DNA of 64,000 nt, taken from the NCBI GenBank assembly GCA_014155875.1, contig JACEFZ010014575.1, positions 653,536-717,535 of the forward strand, read 5' to 3'. The position numbers were made by a program, and so were the translations under genes. This document shows, one piece after another, positions 9,339 to 20,130 of this stretch. Position 1 is the first letter of the stretch. Each line of letters begins with the position of its first letter. The notes under the pieces were generated by a model, which saw only the letters and a program-made list of their open reading frames with translations, was not told where the DNA came from and searched no databases. Source of the stretch: Cepaea nemoralis. Lineage: Eukaryota > Mollusca > Gastropoda > Stylommatophora > Helicidae.

Positions 9339-9955
9339 TGTGTGTCAAAGACTCAGGGAAGACCACCCTGAATGAGTGGTCTACCTCAAGTAGATTAGAG
9401 GTAACCCAGTGCCCCTACATGAGGGCAGGGTAGGTGTAGGGAGTAGATAGGAAGGGGAACCTATCAAACAGTTCTCTCATGAGACACGGAGGTGTCAACC
9501 AGAGAGTAAGCACTCTGGTCACAGGCATAATCACGCCAACGTGATAGACACGGAGAACTAGAATGAAACTCAAGAGAGGCCACTACTCTAAGCATGCTGA
9601 ATGATGCAGCACGCAAAAGCCGAAAGTGCGCACAAGGTCCCTCCGCATACTGTGTAGTCAGCACGCGGAGAATAGTCAGACAGGGGACAGACTTCGTAGG
9701 GAACACATCGCTTAGCGTCGATGCGTATTTCTTTAGCCGAGTAGATAGATTTAGTAGTAGGGTTAGGAACGACTAGTGATAGGCAATTCTGTGTATTCAT
9801 GTGTGATTCATTAGCGACTGTTTTGTGCATTTATGTAATGTAAAGAGCCAGTGGCAATAAAATGTGTAATCAATTCCTCTCGTACGACTGACAAATCTTT
9901 TTGTGTGGTGTGAGAGAAGTTTATCCCGTAATGCCTGTAGCATCGCTTGATGACA
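9339..9955 (+). repeat. 3' LTR
   Basis: The start is set by the polypurine tract; TG at 9339, 9341 or 9343 are all possible, and TGTCA at 9343-9347 pairs with the terminal TGACA at 9951-9955. The length is 613-617 bp. The last 474 bp match window positions 1-475. AATAAA at 9856-9861 is a plausible polyadenylation signal. Sequence after 9955 differs from that after 475, which fixes the right end of the element. Confidence 0.87.
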
Positions 9956-10113
9956 TGACCACATCACACTGGCTGGAGTGATAGTGACCACACCACACTG
10001 GCTGGAGTGATAGTGACCACACCACCCTGGTAGTGACCACACCACTCTGATAGTGACCACACCACCCTGGCTGGAGTGACAGTGACCACACCACCCTGGG
10101 TGGAGTCATAGTG
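9956..10113 (+). repeat. 29-bp minisatellite
   Basis: About six imperfect units based on TGACCACACCACACTGG plus CTGGAGTGATAG (29 bp) lie directly against the LTR end. Some units are shortened to about 18 bp by loss of the CTGGAG part. The 5' flank of the element is outside the window, so I cannot tell whether the element inserted into this minisatellite. Confidence 0.8.
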
Positions 10114-10719
10114 ACATTACCCATTAAGTGCGGTTTAATGAAGACAATACAGGCCAGCCACAATATTTTACATATGCCATGATGGCATGGAAATAGAATA
10201 CTTTACCTGCTGAGCAAATACTACAGACAATCCCACATGCAGAGTATAGTAATACATATTAAATAGCAAACACATATAAAACAAACCCAAAAGTTCCCCC
10301 TGTACGTAGCACACGATGCTTGGTATAGTATACACATAACAAAAATGTAGTGCATTCTCAAGCTGCAGTGACACACAGATACACATAAGCGTGCTATAAA
10401 TATGGGCACATGCATGTATCTGTGACATCAACTGAAGTAGCACATGTTGTAATAGAAATGTCAATAAATATATCACAAATATATCTATGATGGCATCGGT
10501 ATCACGTATCACCGACATGTCTGTACACACACCTGTCAGCCTGCTGAGACCAACAACTATACTCTGTATCAATCAAACAGTATGTGCTATACCAATACAC
10601 ACCTGCACAATGATTAGTCATACCAATATGAAGTCAATATAGACATGCATTATCTATAACACCTAACTTTCCTTATGTAGACCTCATAGACATGAAAAGT
10701 GTGAGGTCTATAACTATAA
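10114..10719. other. Unique sequence, nothing recognised
   Basis: About 600 bp of non-repetitive sequence. A 134-codon minus-strand frame (10572-10168) crosses it, but its Cys/Tyr/His-rich composition, lack of domains and position beside satellite DNA do not support a gene. Confidence 0.5.
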
Positions 10720-12483
10720 CAGCTGACACACATGGACACAGAAATAGAACTGGACCTGATGTCAGACTCTGGGGGGAACATGTTCAGTGGCTCACCCTAA
10801 GTGTCTATACACAAAGATAAACATGAACAGCTGGGACACATGGACACAGAAATAGAACTGGATCTGATCTCAGACTCTGTGGGGAACATGTTGAGTGGCT
10901 CACCCTAACTGTCTATACACAAAGATAAACATGAACAGCTGGGACACAACATGGACACATAAATAGAACTGGACCTGATCTCAGACTCTGTGGGGAACAT
11001 GTTCACTGGCTCACCCTAACTGTCTATACACAAAGATAAACATGGACCTGATCTCAGACTCTGTGGGGAACATGTTGAGTGGCTCACCCTAAGTGTCTAT
11101 ACAAAAAGATAAACATGAACAGCTGGGACACATGGACACAGAAATAGAACTGGATCTGATCTCAGACTCTGGGGGGAACATATTGAGTGGCTCACCCTAA
11201 CTGTCTATACACATAGATAAACATGAACAGCTGGGACACATGGACACAGAAATAGAACTGGATCTGATCTCAGACTCTGGGGGAACATGTTGAGTGGCTC
11301 ACCCTAACTGTCTATACACAAAGATAAACATGAACAGCTGGGACACATGGACACAGAAATAGAACTGGACCTGATCTCAGACTCTGGGGGGAACATGTTC
11401 AGTGGCTCACCCTAACTGTCTATACACAAAGATAAACATGAACAGCTGGGACACATGGACACAGAAATAGAACTGGACCTGATCTCAGACTCTGTGGGGA
11501 ACATGTTGAGTGGCTCACCCTAACTGTCTATACACAAAGATAAACATGAACAGCTGGGACACATGGACACAGAAATAGAACTGGACCTGATCTCAGACTC
11601 TGGGGGGAACATGTTGAGTGGCTCACCCTAACTGTCTATACACAAAGATAAACATGAACAGCTGGGACACATGGACACAGAAATAGAACTGGATCTGATC
11701 TCAGACTCTGGGGGGAACATGTTGAGTGGCTCACCCTAACTGTCTATACACAAAGATAAACATGAACAGCTGGGACACAACATGGACACAGAAATAGAAC
11801 TGGATCTGATCTCAGACTCTGGGGGGAACATGTTGAGTGGCTCACCCTAACTGTCTATACACAAAGATAAACATGAACAGCTGGGACACATGGACACAGA
11901 AATAGAACTGGACCTGATCTCAGACTCTGTGGGGAACATGTTCACTGGCTCACCCTAACTGTCTATACACAAAGATAAACATGAACAGCTGGGACACATG
12001 GACACAGAAATAGAACTGGACCTGATCTCAGACTCTGGGGGGAACATATTGAGTGGCTCACCCTAACTGTCTATACACAAAGATAAACATGAACAGCTGG
12101 GACACAACATGGACACATAAATAGAACTGAATCTGATCTCAGACTCTGGGGGGAACATGTTGAGTGGCTCACCCTAACTGTCTATACACAAAGATAAACA
12201 TGAATAGCTGGGACACAACATGGACACATAAATAGAACTGGACCTGATCTCAGACTCTGTGGGGAACATGTTTCACTTGCTCACCCTAACTGTCTATACA
12301 CAAAGATAACATGGACCTGATCTCAGACTCTGTGGGGAACATGTTGAGTGGCTCACCCTAACTGTCTATACACAAAGATAAACATGAACAGCTGGGACAC
12401 ATGGACACAGAAATAGAACTGGACCTGATCTCAGACTCTTGGGGGAACATGTTGAGTGGCTCACCCTAACTGTCTATACACAT
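10720..12483 (+). repeat. 108-bp tandem array, about 16 copies
   Basis: The unit reads GAACAGCTGGGACACATGG, ACACAGAAATAGAACTGGAC, CTGATCTCAGACTCTGGGGG and so on to GATAAACAT. Successive TGAACAGCTGGG anchors at 11224, 11331 and 11439 give a period of 107-108 bp. Variants include GGACACAACATGG (3-bp insertion), a GTGGGG/GGGGGG switch, and short units near 11040 and 12308 lacking the GAACAGCTGGG...GAACT part. Confidence 0.93.
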
Positions 12484-14419
12484 CAGCAAGGAACATGATG
12501 ATGATGATGATTTGTGGCTCACAAATGTACGTTAAACAATGTTGGGGGGTGAAGACAGCAGCTGGTACAGAAAACATTGAAACAATACTTGTACAAACTG
12601 CTTGAATGCCTGCAACGTGAATCAAAAGTTCCCTAGACAAGATGGCAGATGTGTGTACGTGACCAATTTAGCTTACCAATACAAATAAAATGTCATCTGA
12701 GGATAACAGTAATTTTTGTAGATTATTTATCATAATGATTACGTTTTTTTCTGATATCATTGAATGACCAGGCCTCGGAAACCTTCATCTACAGTGATGC
12801 CCAAGGCCATCGTCCATTATACGGTTTCTCACCCTCAGTGCGGCCATTCTTTTTCTTTCTCTCCCCTTCTTCTTTATCTTGTAAGTGAGGATGTAGTTGA
12901 TGAAATGCCAGACTGCCTCTGCTGACACCCATATCCTGAGAGTGTTTTAGCATCTGCCCTGAGAGGCATCAAATTCATAATTCATCAAGATACCCTGACT
13001 AGACCTGGTGGTGGTCAGCAAACCTAATCTGCTAGATAATTAGTTCATCACTCAACAGATGCAACTGTCCTGGCTGATCAAAATTGTGTACATTGCAGGA
13101 AACATCCATCAGTGCTGCAGTCTCCTCTCATATATCATCCCAGGAGAATGTCAGCACTGTGCACAAACTCTGTATTACCAGCCAGTAGCCTCAAGTGTGT
13201 GTACCAGAATCTCACATGCTACAAATAGTCTCTCTGTCACTTTAGTTTTAGAATATACCAGAATCTCACAAGTGTGAACAATCTTATGTGTATGTGTGTA
13301 TACCAGAATCACTCATGCTACAAAAACTATTCCTTCCTTTAGGTTTAGCAATATTTCTCAGTTTAACAAATGTAACCAGAACAGCAGCGGAGACAGCCAA
13401 CCCTAAATACAGGAACCTGGATAATGTCCATAGAGACCTCCTAGTTTATCAAGATCATCAAAGAAATCTAGGCATCTGATCTAGTACATGTCAAGGTCAT
13501 CATAGAAATCTAGGCATCTGATCTAGTGCATAAGTATTTAGGTTGCTATCTTAAGTAAGTCACTTGACAATATTTTGTCAATCTTGGGCTTGGGTTTTCA
13601 CAAGCAGTTTTGAGGGTTTTCCTGTCCCAGCCTGTGACTGTTCCTGTTCTACCTGCACATAGCTACACTACTGTATCGATCTTATAGTAATTGGAATACA
13701 CCTGTGCCTCTAGTACTACAAGATGAAAGGCAGGGGCAGCTTAACACGGTTTCTGATTGTGTCAACGTAATTGTGCACAGCCATATTCCTACCCAGTGCT
13801 TCTGCAACTACAGATGCATGCCAAATCTCTCAAATGCTGCACCTCTATGCTTGCTTTTACGTTATCATATTCAGCAGACTATAAAGCAATGCACTTGAAA
13901 ATAACAGATGCTGTCATGAAATCTTTGAAAAGACTTGCAGCACAAAGTGACACAATACACGAGATAAATGTCTGCAACACTCCTGGTGTACAACACCACC
14001 AATCTGTCCGAGGTTTACCTCTGGACATTGCCCAGCCGGCAGCTCTGTGGCGAAGCTGGCACTGTGGCAAAGAAGATACGAACGCAGTTCTTAATCCTAC
14101 AAGCTGCATTCATTACACAGCTGCTGCTGATTTGGAAGCAGAGTGCCTTGCGGAGATGTTCATAAAAAGGTATGAGTGCTGGTCATTTAGAAAGCAATGG
14201 CAAACTACTGAATGTAAACTTGCCAAGAAATCACAAACAGCTAACAATAAACACCCGCCCAGGTGGACTACAGAACACTCCATCACATTCTGGCACAGAA
14301 TCTATCAGTCTTTCTGAATGCAGTCACTGCCTAATTATGACCCTCATTCATAACAAAAATACTTTAATCTGTGTAAAGTTCCTCTGTCCTGTCTGTTTTC
14401 TTCTAGTCATCTGAGTGAA
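12484..14419. other. Unique region between arrays
   Basis: About 1.9 kb of mostly non-repetitive DNA. It holds a short (ATG)n run near 12497-12511 and a candidate spliced exon at 12772-12880. There are three diverged copies of TACCAGAATCTCACATGCTA-like sequence at 13200-13320, and a direct duplication of AAATCTAGGCATCTGATCTA near 13464 and 13507. A 186-codon plus frame (13757-14317) begins at GTG and shows no domain I know; it may be chance. Confidence 0.5.
12772..12880 (+). CDS. Candidate internal exon of an unidentified host gene
   Basis: A 109-bp stretch is preceded by a T-run and CCAG and followed by GTAAGTGAGG, a strong donor. The frame starting at GCC TCG GAA is open throughout (ASETFIYSDAQGHRPLYGF in its first half) and turns Phe/Ser/Pro-rich. 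The first half faintly recalls the start of DENN-type domains, but I cannot support that. The C/T-rich end could instead be an intron tract. No partner exon was found in the window. Confidence 0.22.
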
Positions 14420-16008
14420 CTACAAGATTACACTCCCCTGTCTGACTAGACCCACTCTTGTACAAGATCACACTGCCCTGTCTGACTAGGCCCACTCTTG
14501 TACAAGATCACACTCCCATGTCTGACTAGACCCACTCTTGTACAAGATCACACTCCCATGTCTGACTAGACCCACTCTTGTACAAGATCACACTGCCCTG
14601 TCTGACTAGACCCACTCTTGTACAAGATCACACTCCCCTGTCTGACTAGACCCACTCCTGTACAAGATCACACTGCCCTGTCTGACTAGACCCACTCTTG
14701 TACAAGATCACACTGCCCTGTCTGACTAGACCCACTCTTGTACAAGATCACACTCCACTGTCTGACTAGACCCACTCTTGTACAAGATCACACTCCCCTG
14801 TCTGACTAGACCCGCTCTTGTACAAGATCACATTCCCCTGTCTGACTAGACCCACTCTTGTACAAGATCACACTGCCCTGTCTGACTAGACCCACTCTTG
14901 TACAAGATCACATTCCCCTGTCTGACTAGACCTGCTCCTATACAAGATCACATTCCCCTGTCTGACTAGACCCGCTCCTATACAAGATCACACTCCCCTG
15001 TCTGACTAGACCCACTCTTGTACAAGATCACACTCCCCTGTCTGACTAGACCCACTCTTGTACAAGATCACACTCCCATGTCTGACTAGACCCACTCCTG
15101 TACAAGATCACACTCCCCTGTCTGACTAGACCCACTCTTGTACAAGATCACACTCCCCTGTCTGACTAGACCCGCTCTTGTATAAGATCACACTGCCCAG
15201 TCTGACTAGACCTGCTCCTGTACAAGATCACACTCCCCTGTCTGACTAGACCCGCTCCTATACTAGATGCCATGTTTAAATAACTACAAGATCACACTCC
15301 CCTGTCTGACTAGACCCGCTCTTGTACAAGATCACATTCCCCTGTCTGACTAGACCTGCTCCTGTACAAGATCACACTCCCCTGTCTGACTAGACCCGCT
15401 CCTGTACAAGAACACACTCCTATGTCTGACTAGACCCACTCCTGTGCAAGATCACACTCCCCTGTCTGACTAGACCCGCTCTTGTACAAGATCACACTCC
15501 CCTGTCTGACTAGACCTGCTCCTGTACAAGATCACACTCCCCTGTCTGACTAGACCCGCTCCTATACTAGATGCCATGTTTAAATAACTACAAGATCACA
15601 CTCCCCTGTCTGACTAGACCCGCTCCTGTACAAGATCACACTCCCCTGTCTGACTAGACCCGCTCCTATACTAGATGCCATGTTTAAATAACTACAAGAT
15701 CACACTCCCCTGTCTGACTAGACCCGCTCCTGTACAAAATCACACTGCCCTGTCTGACTAGACCCGCTCCTGTACAAGATCACACTCCCCTGTCTGACTA
15801 GACCCACTCTTGTACAAGATCACATTCCCCTGTCTGACTAGACCCGCTCCTGTACAAGATCACACTCCCCTGTCTGACTAGACCCGCTCCTATACTAGAT
15901 GCCATGTTTAAATAACTACAAGATCACACTCCCCTGTCTGACTAGACCCGCTCCTGTACAAAATCACACAACCCTGTCTGACTAGACCCGCTCCTGTACT
16001 AGATGCCC
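14420..16008 (+). repeat. 40-bp tandem array with 64-bp variant units
   Basis: The unit is TCTGACTAGACCCACTCTTG followed by TACAAGATCACACTCCCCTG; the 40-bp phase stays constant for many rows. Copies number roughly 36-38. Longer units replace the TGTACAAGATC joint with a sequence containing ACTAGATGCCATGTTTAAAT. The TACTAGATGCC motif occurs at 15261, 15565, 15669, 15893 and 15997. The spacings of 304, 104, 224 and 104 bp each equal 64 plus a multiple of 40. Confidence 0.94.
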
Positions 16009-16088
16009 TGTGGGTATAACTGCTGTGCTGCTGGTGGTAACCTTGCAATCACCAAGAATGGGTCTGGTTGTCAATGACCACCTACATA
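16009..16088. other. Short unique spacer between arrays
   Basis: Eighty bases between the 40-bp and 58-bp arrays, with no recognised feature. Open frames beginning here run on into the 58-bp array and have no independent support. Confidence 0.5.
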
Positions 16089-16114
16089 CCAGAAGTCAGC
16101 CCAGAATGTTATCT

Positions 16115-16145
<31 letters not shown>

Positions 16146-19100
16146 ACTGTCTACACAGACAAGGTCACACAACAGGAGTCAGCCCAGAATGTTATCCCCC
16201 AACCTGTCTACACAGACAAGGTCACACAACAGAAGTCAGCCCAGAATGTTATCCCCCCAACCTGTCTACACAGACAAGGTCACACAACAGTAGTCATCCC
16301 AGAATGTTATCCCCCCAACCTGTCTACACAGACAAGGTCACACAACAGAAGTCACCCCAGATTGTTATCCCCACAACCTGTCTACACAGACAAGGTCACA
16401 CAACAGTAGTCATCCCAGAATGTTAACCCCCCAACCTGTCTATACAGACAAGGTCACACAACAGTAGTCATCCCAGAATGTTATCCTCCCAACCTGTCTA
16501 CACAGACAAGGTCACACAACAGTAGTCATCCCAGAATGTTATCCCCCCAACCTGTCTACACAGACAAGGTCACACAACAGTAGTCATCCCAGAATGTTAT
16601 CCCCCCAACCTGTCTACACAGACAAGGTCACACAACAGTAGTCATCCCAGAATGTTATCCCCCCAACCTGTCTACACAGACAAGGTCACACAACAGTAGT
16701 CATCCCAGAATGTTATCCCCCCAACCTGTCTACACAGACAAGGTCACACAACAGTAGTCATCCCAGAATGTTATCCCCCCAACCTGTCTACACAGACAAG
16801 GTCACACAGCAGTAGTCATCCCAGAATGTTATCCCCCCAACCTGTCTACACAGACAAGGTCACACAAAAGAAGTCATCCCAGAATGTTATCCCCTCAACC
16901 TGTCTGCACAGACAAGGTCACACAACAGTAGTCATCCCAGAATGTTATTCCCCAACCTGTCTACACAGACAAGGTCACACAACAGTAGTCATCCCAGAAT
17001 GTTATCCCCCCAACTTGTCTACACAGACAAGGTCACACAACAGTAGTCATCCCAGAATGTTATCCGCCCAACCTGTCTACACAGACAAGGTCACACAACA
17101 GTAGTCATCCCAGAATGTTATCCCCCCCAACCTGTCTACACAGACAAGGTCACACAACAGTAGTCATCCCAGAATGTTATTCCCCGACCTGTCTACACAG
17201 ACAAGGTCACACAACAGTAGTCATCCCAGAATGTTATCCCCCCTAACCTGTCTACACAGACAAGGTCACACAACAGTAGTCATCCCAGAATGATATCCCC
17301 CCAACCTGTCTACACAGACAAGGTCACACAACAGTAGTCATTCCAGAATGTTATCCCCCCAACCTGTCTACACAGGCAAGGTCACACAACAGTAGTCATC
17401 CCAGAATGTTATCCCCCCAACCTGCCTACACAGACAAGGTCACACAGCAGAAGTCATCCCAGAATGTTATCCCCTCAACCTGTCTACACAGACAAGATCA
17501 CACAACAGTAGTCATCCCAGAATGTTATTCCCCAACCTGTCTACACAGACAAGGTCACACAACAGTAGTCATCCCAGAATGTTATCCCCCCAACCTGTCT
17601 ATACAGACAAGGTCACACAACAGTAGTCATCCCAGAATGTTATCCCCTCAACCTGTCTATACAGACAAGGTCACACAACAGTAGTCATCCCAGAATGTTA
17701 TTCCCCAACCTGTCTACACAGACAAGGTCACACAACAGTAGTCATCCCAGAATGTTATCCCCCCAACCTGTCTACACAGACAAGGTCACACAACAGTAGT
17801 CATCCCAGAATGTTATCCCCCAACCTGTCTACACAGACAAGGTCACACAACAGTAGTCATCCCAGAAGGTTATCCCCCCAGCCTGTCTACACAGACAATG
17901 TCACACAACAGTAGTCATCCCAGAATGTTATCCCCCAACCTGTCTACACAGACAAGGTCACACAACAGTAGTCATCCCAGAATGTTATCCCCCCAACCTG
18001 TCTACACAGACAAGGTCACACAACAGTAGTCATCCCAGAATGTTATCCCCCCAACCTGTCTACACAGACAAGGTCACACAACAGTAGTCATCCCAGAATG
18101 TTATCCCCCCAACCTGCCTACACAGACAAGGTCACACAACAGTAGTCATCCCAGAATGTTATCCCCTCAACCTGTCTACACAGACAAGGTCACACAACAG
18201 TAGTCATCCCAGAATGTTATCCCCCCAACCTGCCTACACAGACAAGGTCACACAACAGTAGTCATCCCAGAATGTTATCCCCCCAACCTGCCTACACAGA
18301 CAAGGTCACACAACAGTAGTCATCCCAGAATGTTATCCCCCCCAACCTGTCTACACAGACAAGGTCACACAACAGTAGTCATCCCAGAATGTTATCCCCT
18401 CAACCTGTCTATACAGACAAGGTCACACAACAGTAGTCATCCCAGAATGTTATTCCCCAACCTGTCTACACAGACAAGGTCACACAACAGTAGTCATTCC
18501 AGAATGTTATCCCCCCAACCTGTCTACACAGACAAGGTCACACAACAGTAGTCATCCCAGAATGTTATCCCCCCAACCTGTCTACACAGACAAGGTCACA
18601 CAACAGTAGTCATCCCAGAATGTTATCCACCCAACCTGTCTACACAGACAAGGTCACACAACAGTAGTCATCCCAGAATGTTATCCCCCCAACCTGTCTA
18701 CACAGACAAGGTCACACAACAGTAGTCATCCCAGAATGCTATTCCCCAACCTGTCTACACAGACAAGGTCACACAACAGTAGTCATCCCAGAATGTTATT
18801 CCCCAACCTGTCTACACAGACAAGGTCACACAACAGTAGTCATCCCAGAATGTTATCCCCCCAACCTGCCTACACAGACAAGGTCACACAACTGTAGTCA
18901 TCCCAGAATGTTATCCCCCCAACCTGTCTACACAGACAAGGTCACACAACAGTAGTCATCCCAGAATGTTATCCCCTCAACCTGTCTATACAGACAAGGT
19001 CACACAACAGTAGTCATCCCAGAATGTTATTCCCCAACCTGTCTACACAGACAAGGTCACACAACAGTAGTCATTCCAGAATGTTATCCCCCCAACCTGT

Positions 19101-19800
19101 CTACACAGACAAGGTCACACAACAGTAGTCATCCCAGAATGTTATCCCCCCAACCTGTCTACACAGACAAGGTCACACAACAGTAGTCATCCCAGAATGT
19201 TATCCCCCCAACCTGTCTACACAGACAAGGTCACACAACAGTAGTCATCCCAGAATGTTATCCCCCAACCTGTCTACACAGACAAGTTCACACAACAGTA
19301 GTCATCCCAGAATGTTATCCCCCCAACCTGTCTACACAGACAAGGTCACACAACAGTAGTCATCCCAGAATGTTATCCCCCCAACCTGTCTACACAGACA
19401 AGGTCACACAACAGTAGTCATCCCAGAATGTTATCCCCCCAACCTGTCTACACAGACAAGGTCACACAACAGTAGTCATCCCAGAATGTTATCCCCCCAA
19501 CCTGCCTACACAGACAAGGTCACACAGCAGAAGTCATCCCAGAATGTTATCCCCTCAACCTGTCTACACAGACAAGATCACACAACAGTAGTCATCCCAG
19601 AATGTTATTCCCCAACCTGTCTACACAGACAAGGTCACACAACAGTAGTCATCCCAGAATGTTATCCCCTCAACCTGTCTACACAGACAAAGTCACACAA
19701 CAGTAGTCATCCCAGAATGTTATCCCCCCAACCTGTCTACACAGACAAGGTCATACAACAGTAGTCATCCCAGAATGTTATCCCCTCAACCTGTCTACAC
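16089..19800 (+). repeat. 58-bp tandem array, about 64 copies
   Basis: The unit is AACCTGTCTACACAGACAAG then GTCACACAACAGTAGTCATC then CCAGAATGTTATCCCCCC, 58 bp in total. Variation is mostly in the C run, CCTGCC for CCTGTC, and TACAC/TATAC. Unit-length variants with a shortened CCCC run (GTTATTCCCC) recur in blocks. A 279-bp variant pattern at 17406-17684 recurs at 19486-19764 with small changes, about 2080 bp apart. The first unit carries a 29-C tract. Frames of 73-138 codons across it are by-products of the repeat. Confidence 0.95.
16115..16143 (+). repeat. Homopolymer tract of 29 C
   Basis: An uninterrupted run of C sits in the first 58-bp unit, where other units have four to seven. The minus strand is G29, which could form quadruplex structures. 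The length of such a tract is unreliable in most sequencing data. Confidence 0.9.
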
Positions 19801-20130
19801 AGGTTTCCAAGGCACCAGGACTGGGTTATATACTGGCCAAGACCTATTTAGGGTCCTCGTCGAGCATCCTGGGCAACAGGTCCCTTCGGGGTCCTGGCTA
19901 AAGTTAGTAGGATTGCCGATTCCTCCGAAGTCGGAGAGTGTCTGCCTGTACGGCGAGGAACCACCAGTCTGCACACCAATAAGCCAGACATGGGAGAACA
20001 GATACTCACGCACACCTCAGGTCCTGTATGACATCACACTGATGTTGGACAACAGGATGTCTTCATCTGACTACAGGACTTCGTATTGGAGCTCAAGCCA
20101 ACGAACACAAGCAAGCAAGCAAGCAAGCAC
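19801..20130 (+). other. Possible retroelement end with (CAAG)n tail
   Basis: This is non-satellite sequence, more GC-rich than its surroundings, starting exactly where the 58-bp array stops and ending in an (AAGC)n run at about 20108-20129 before AT-rich sequence. A simple-repeat tail after a moderately GC-rich body is what a truncated non-LTR element or SINE 3' end looks like. I see no protein motif and do not recognise the family. Confidence 0.25.

Larger units (their letters stand above)
1..9955 (+). mobile_element. Gmr1-like Ty3/gypsy LTR retrotransposon, 5' end cut by window
   Basis: Two direct copies of one sequence (1-475 and 9482-9955) bracket a retroelement. From 5' to 3' it has a Gag with a SCAN-like capsid and CCHC knuckles, an aspartic protease, an integrase (zinc-binding plus D,D,E core), a reverse transcriptase (YIDD) and an RNase H. 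Nothing resembling integrase follows RNase H. Placing integrase before reverse transcriptase is usual for Ty1/copia, but the protein motifs (FSKLDLTKGYWQ, FLGHVIS, SLLGLVNYY, ILADTLSRP) are Ty3/gypsy. Among gypsy elements this order is the hallmark of the Gmr1 group. A primer-binding site, a polypurine tract and short inverted LTR ends (TGTCA/TGACA) fit. The copy cannot be autonomous as written: it has at least five frame changes, a 59-bp duplication and a nested insertion. Confidence 0.88.

Noticed and set aside
10168..10572. 134-codon minus-strand frame
   Set aside because: No recognisable domain, odd composition, and surrounded by satellites; chance is more likely.
13757..14317. 186-codon plus-strand frame
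   Set aside because: It starts at GTG, has no domain I recognise and no exon-like borders. I keep it only as a note in the region entry.
16010..19764. Open frames of 73-138 codons in the 58-bp array
   Set aside because: These are repeat by-products with poly-Pro from the C tract; the frame changes whenever the C run changes length.
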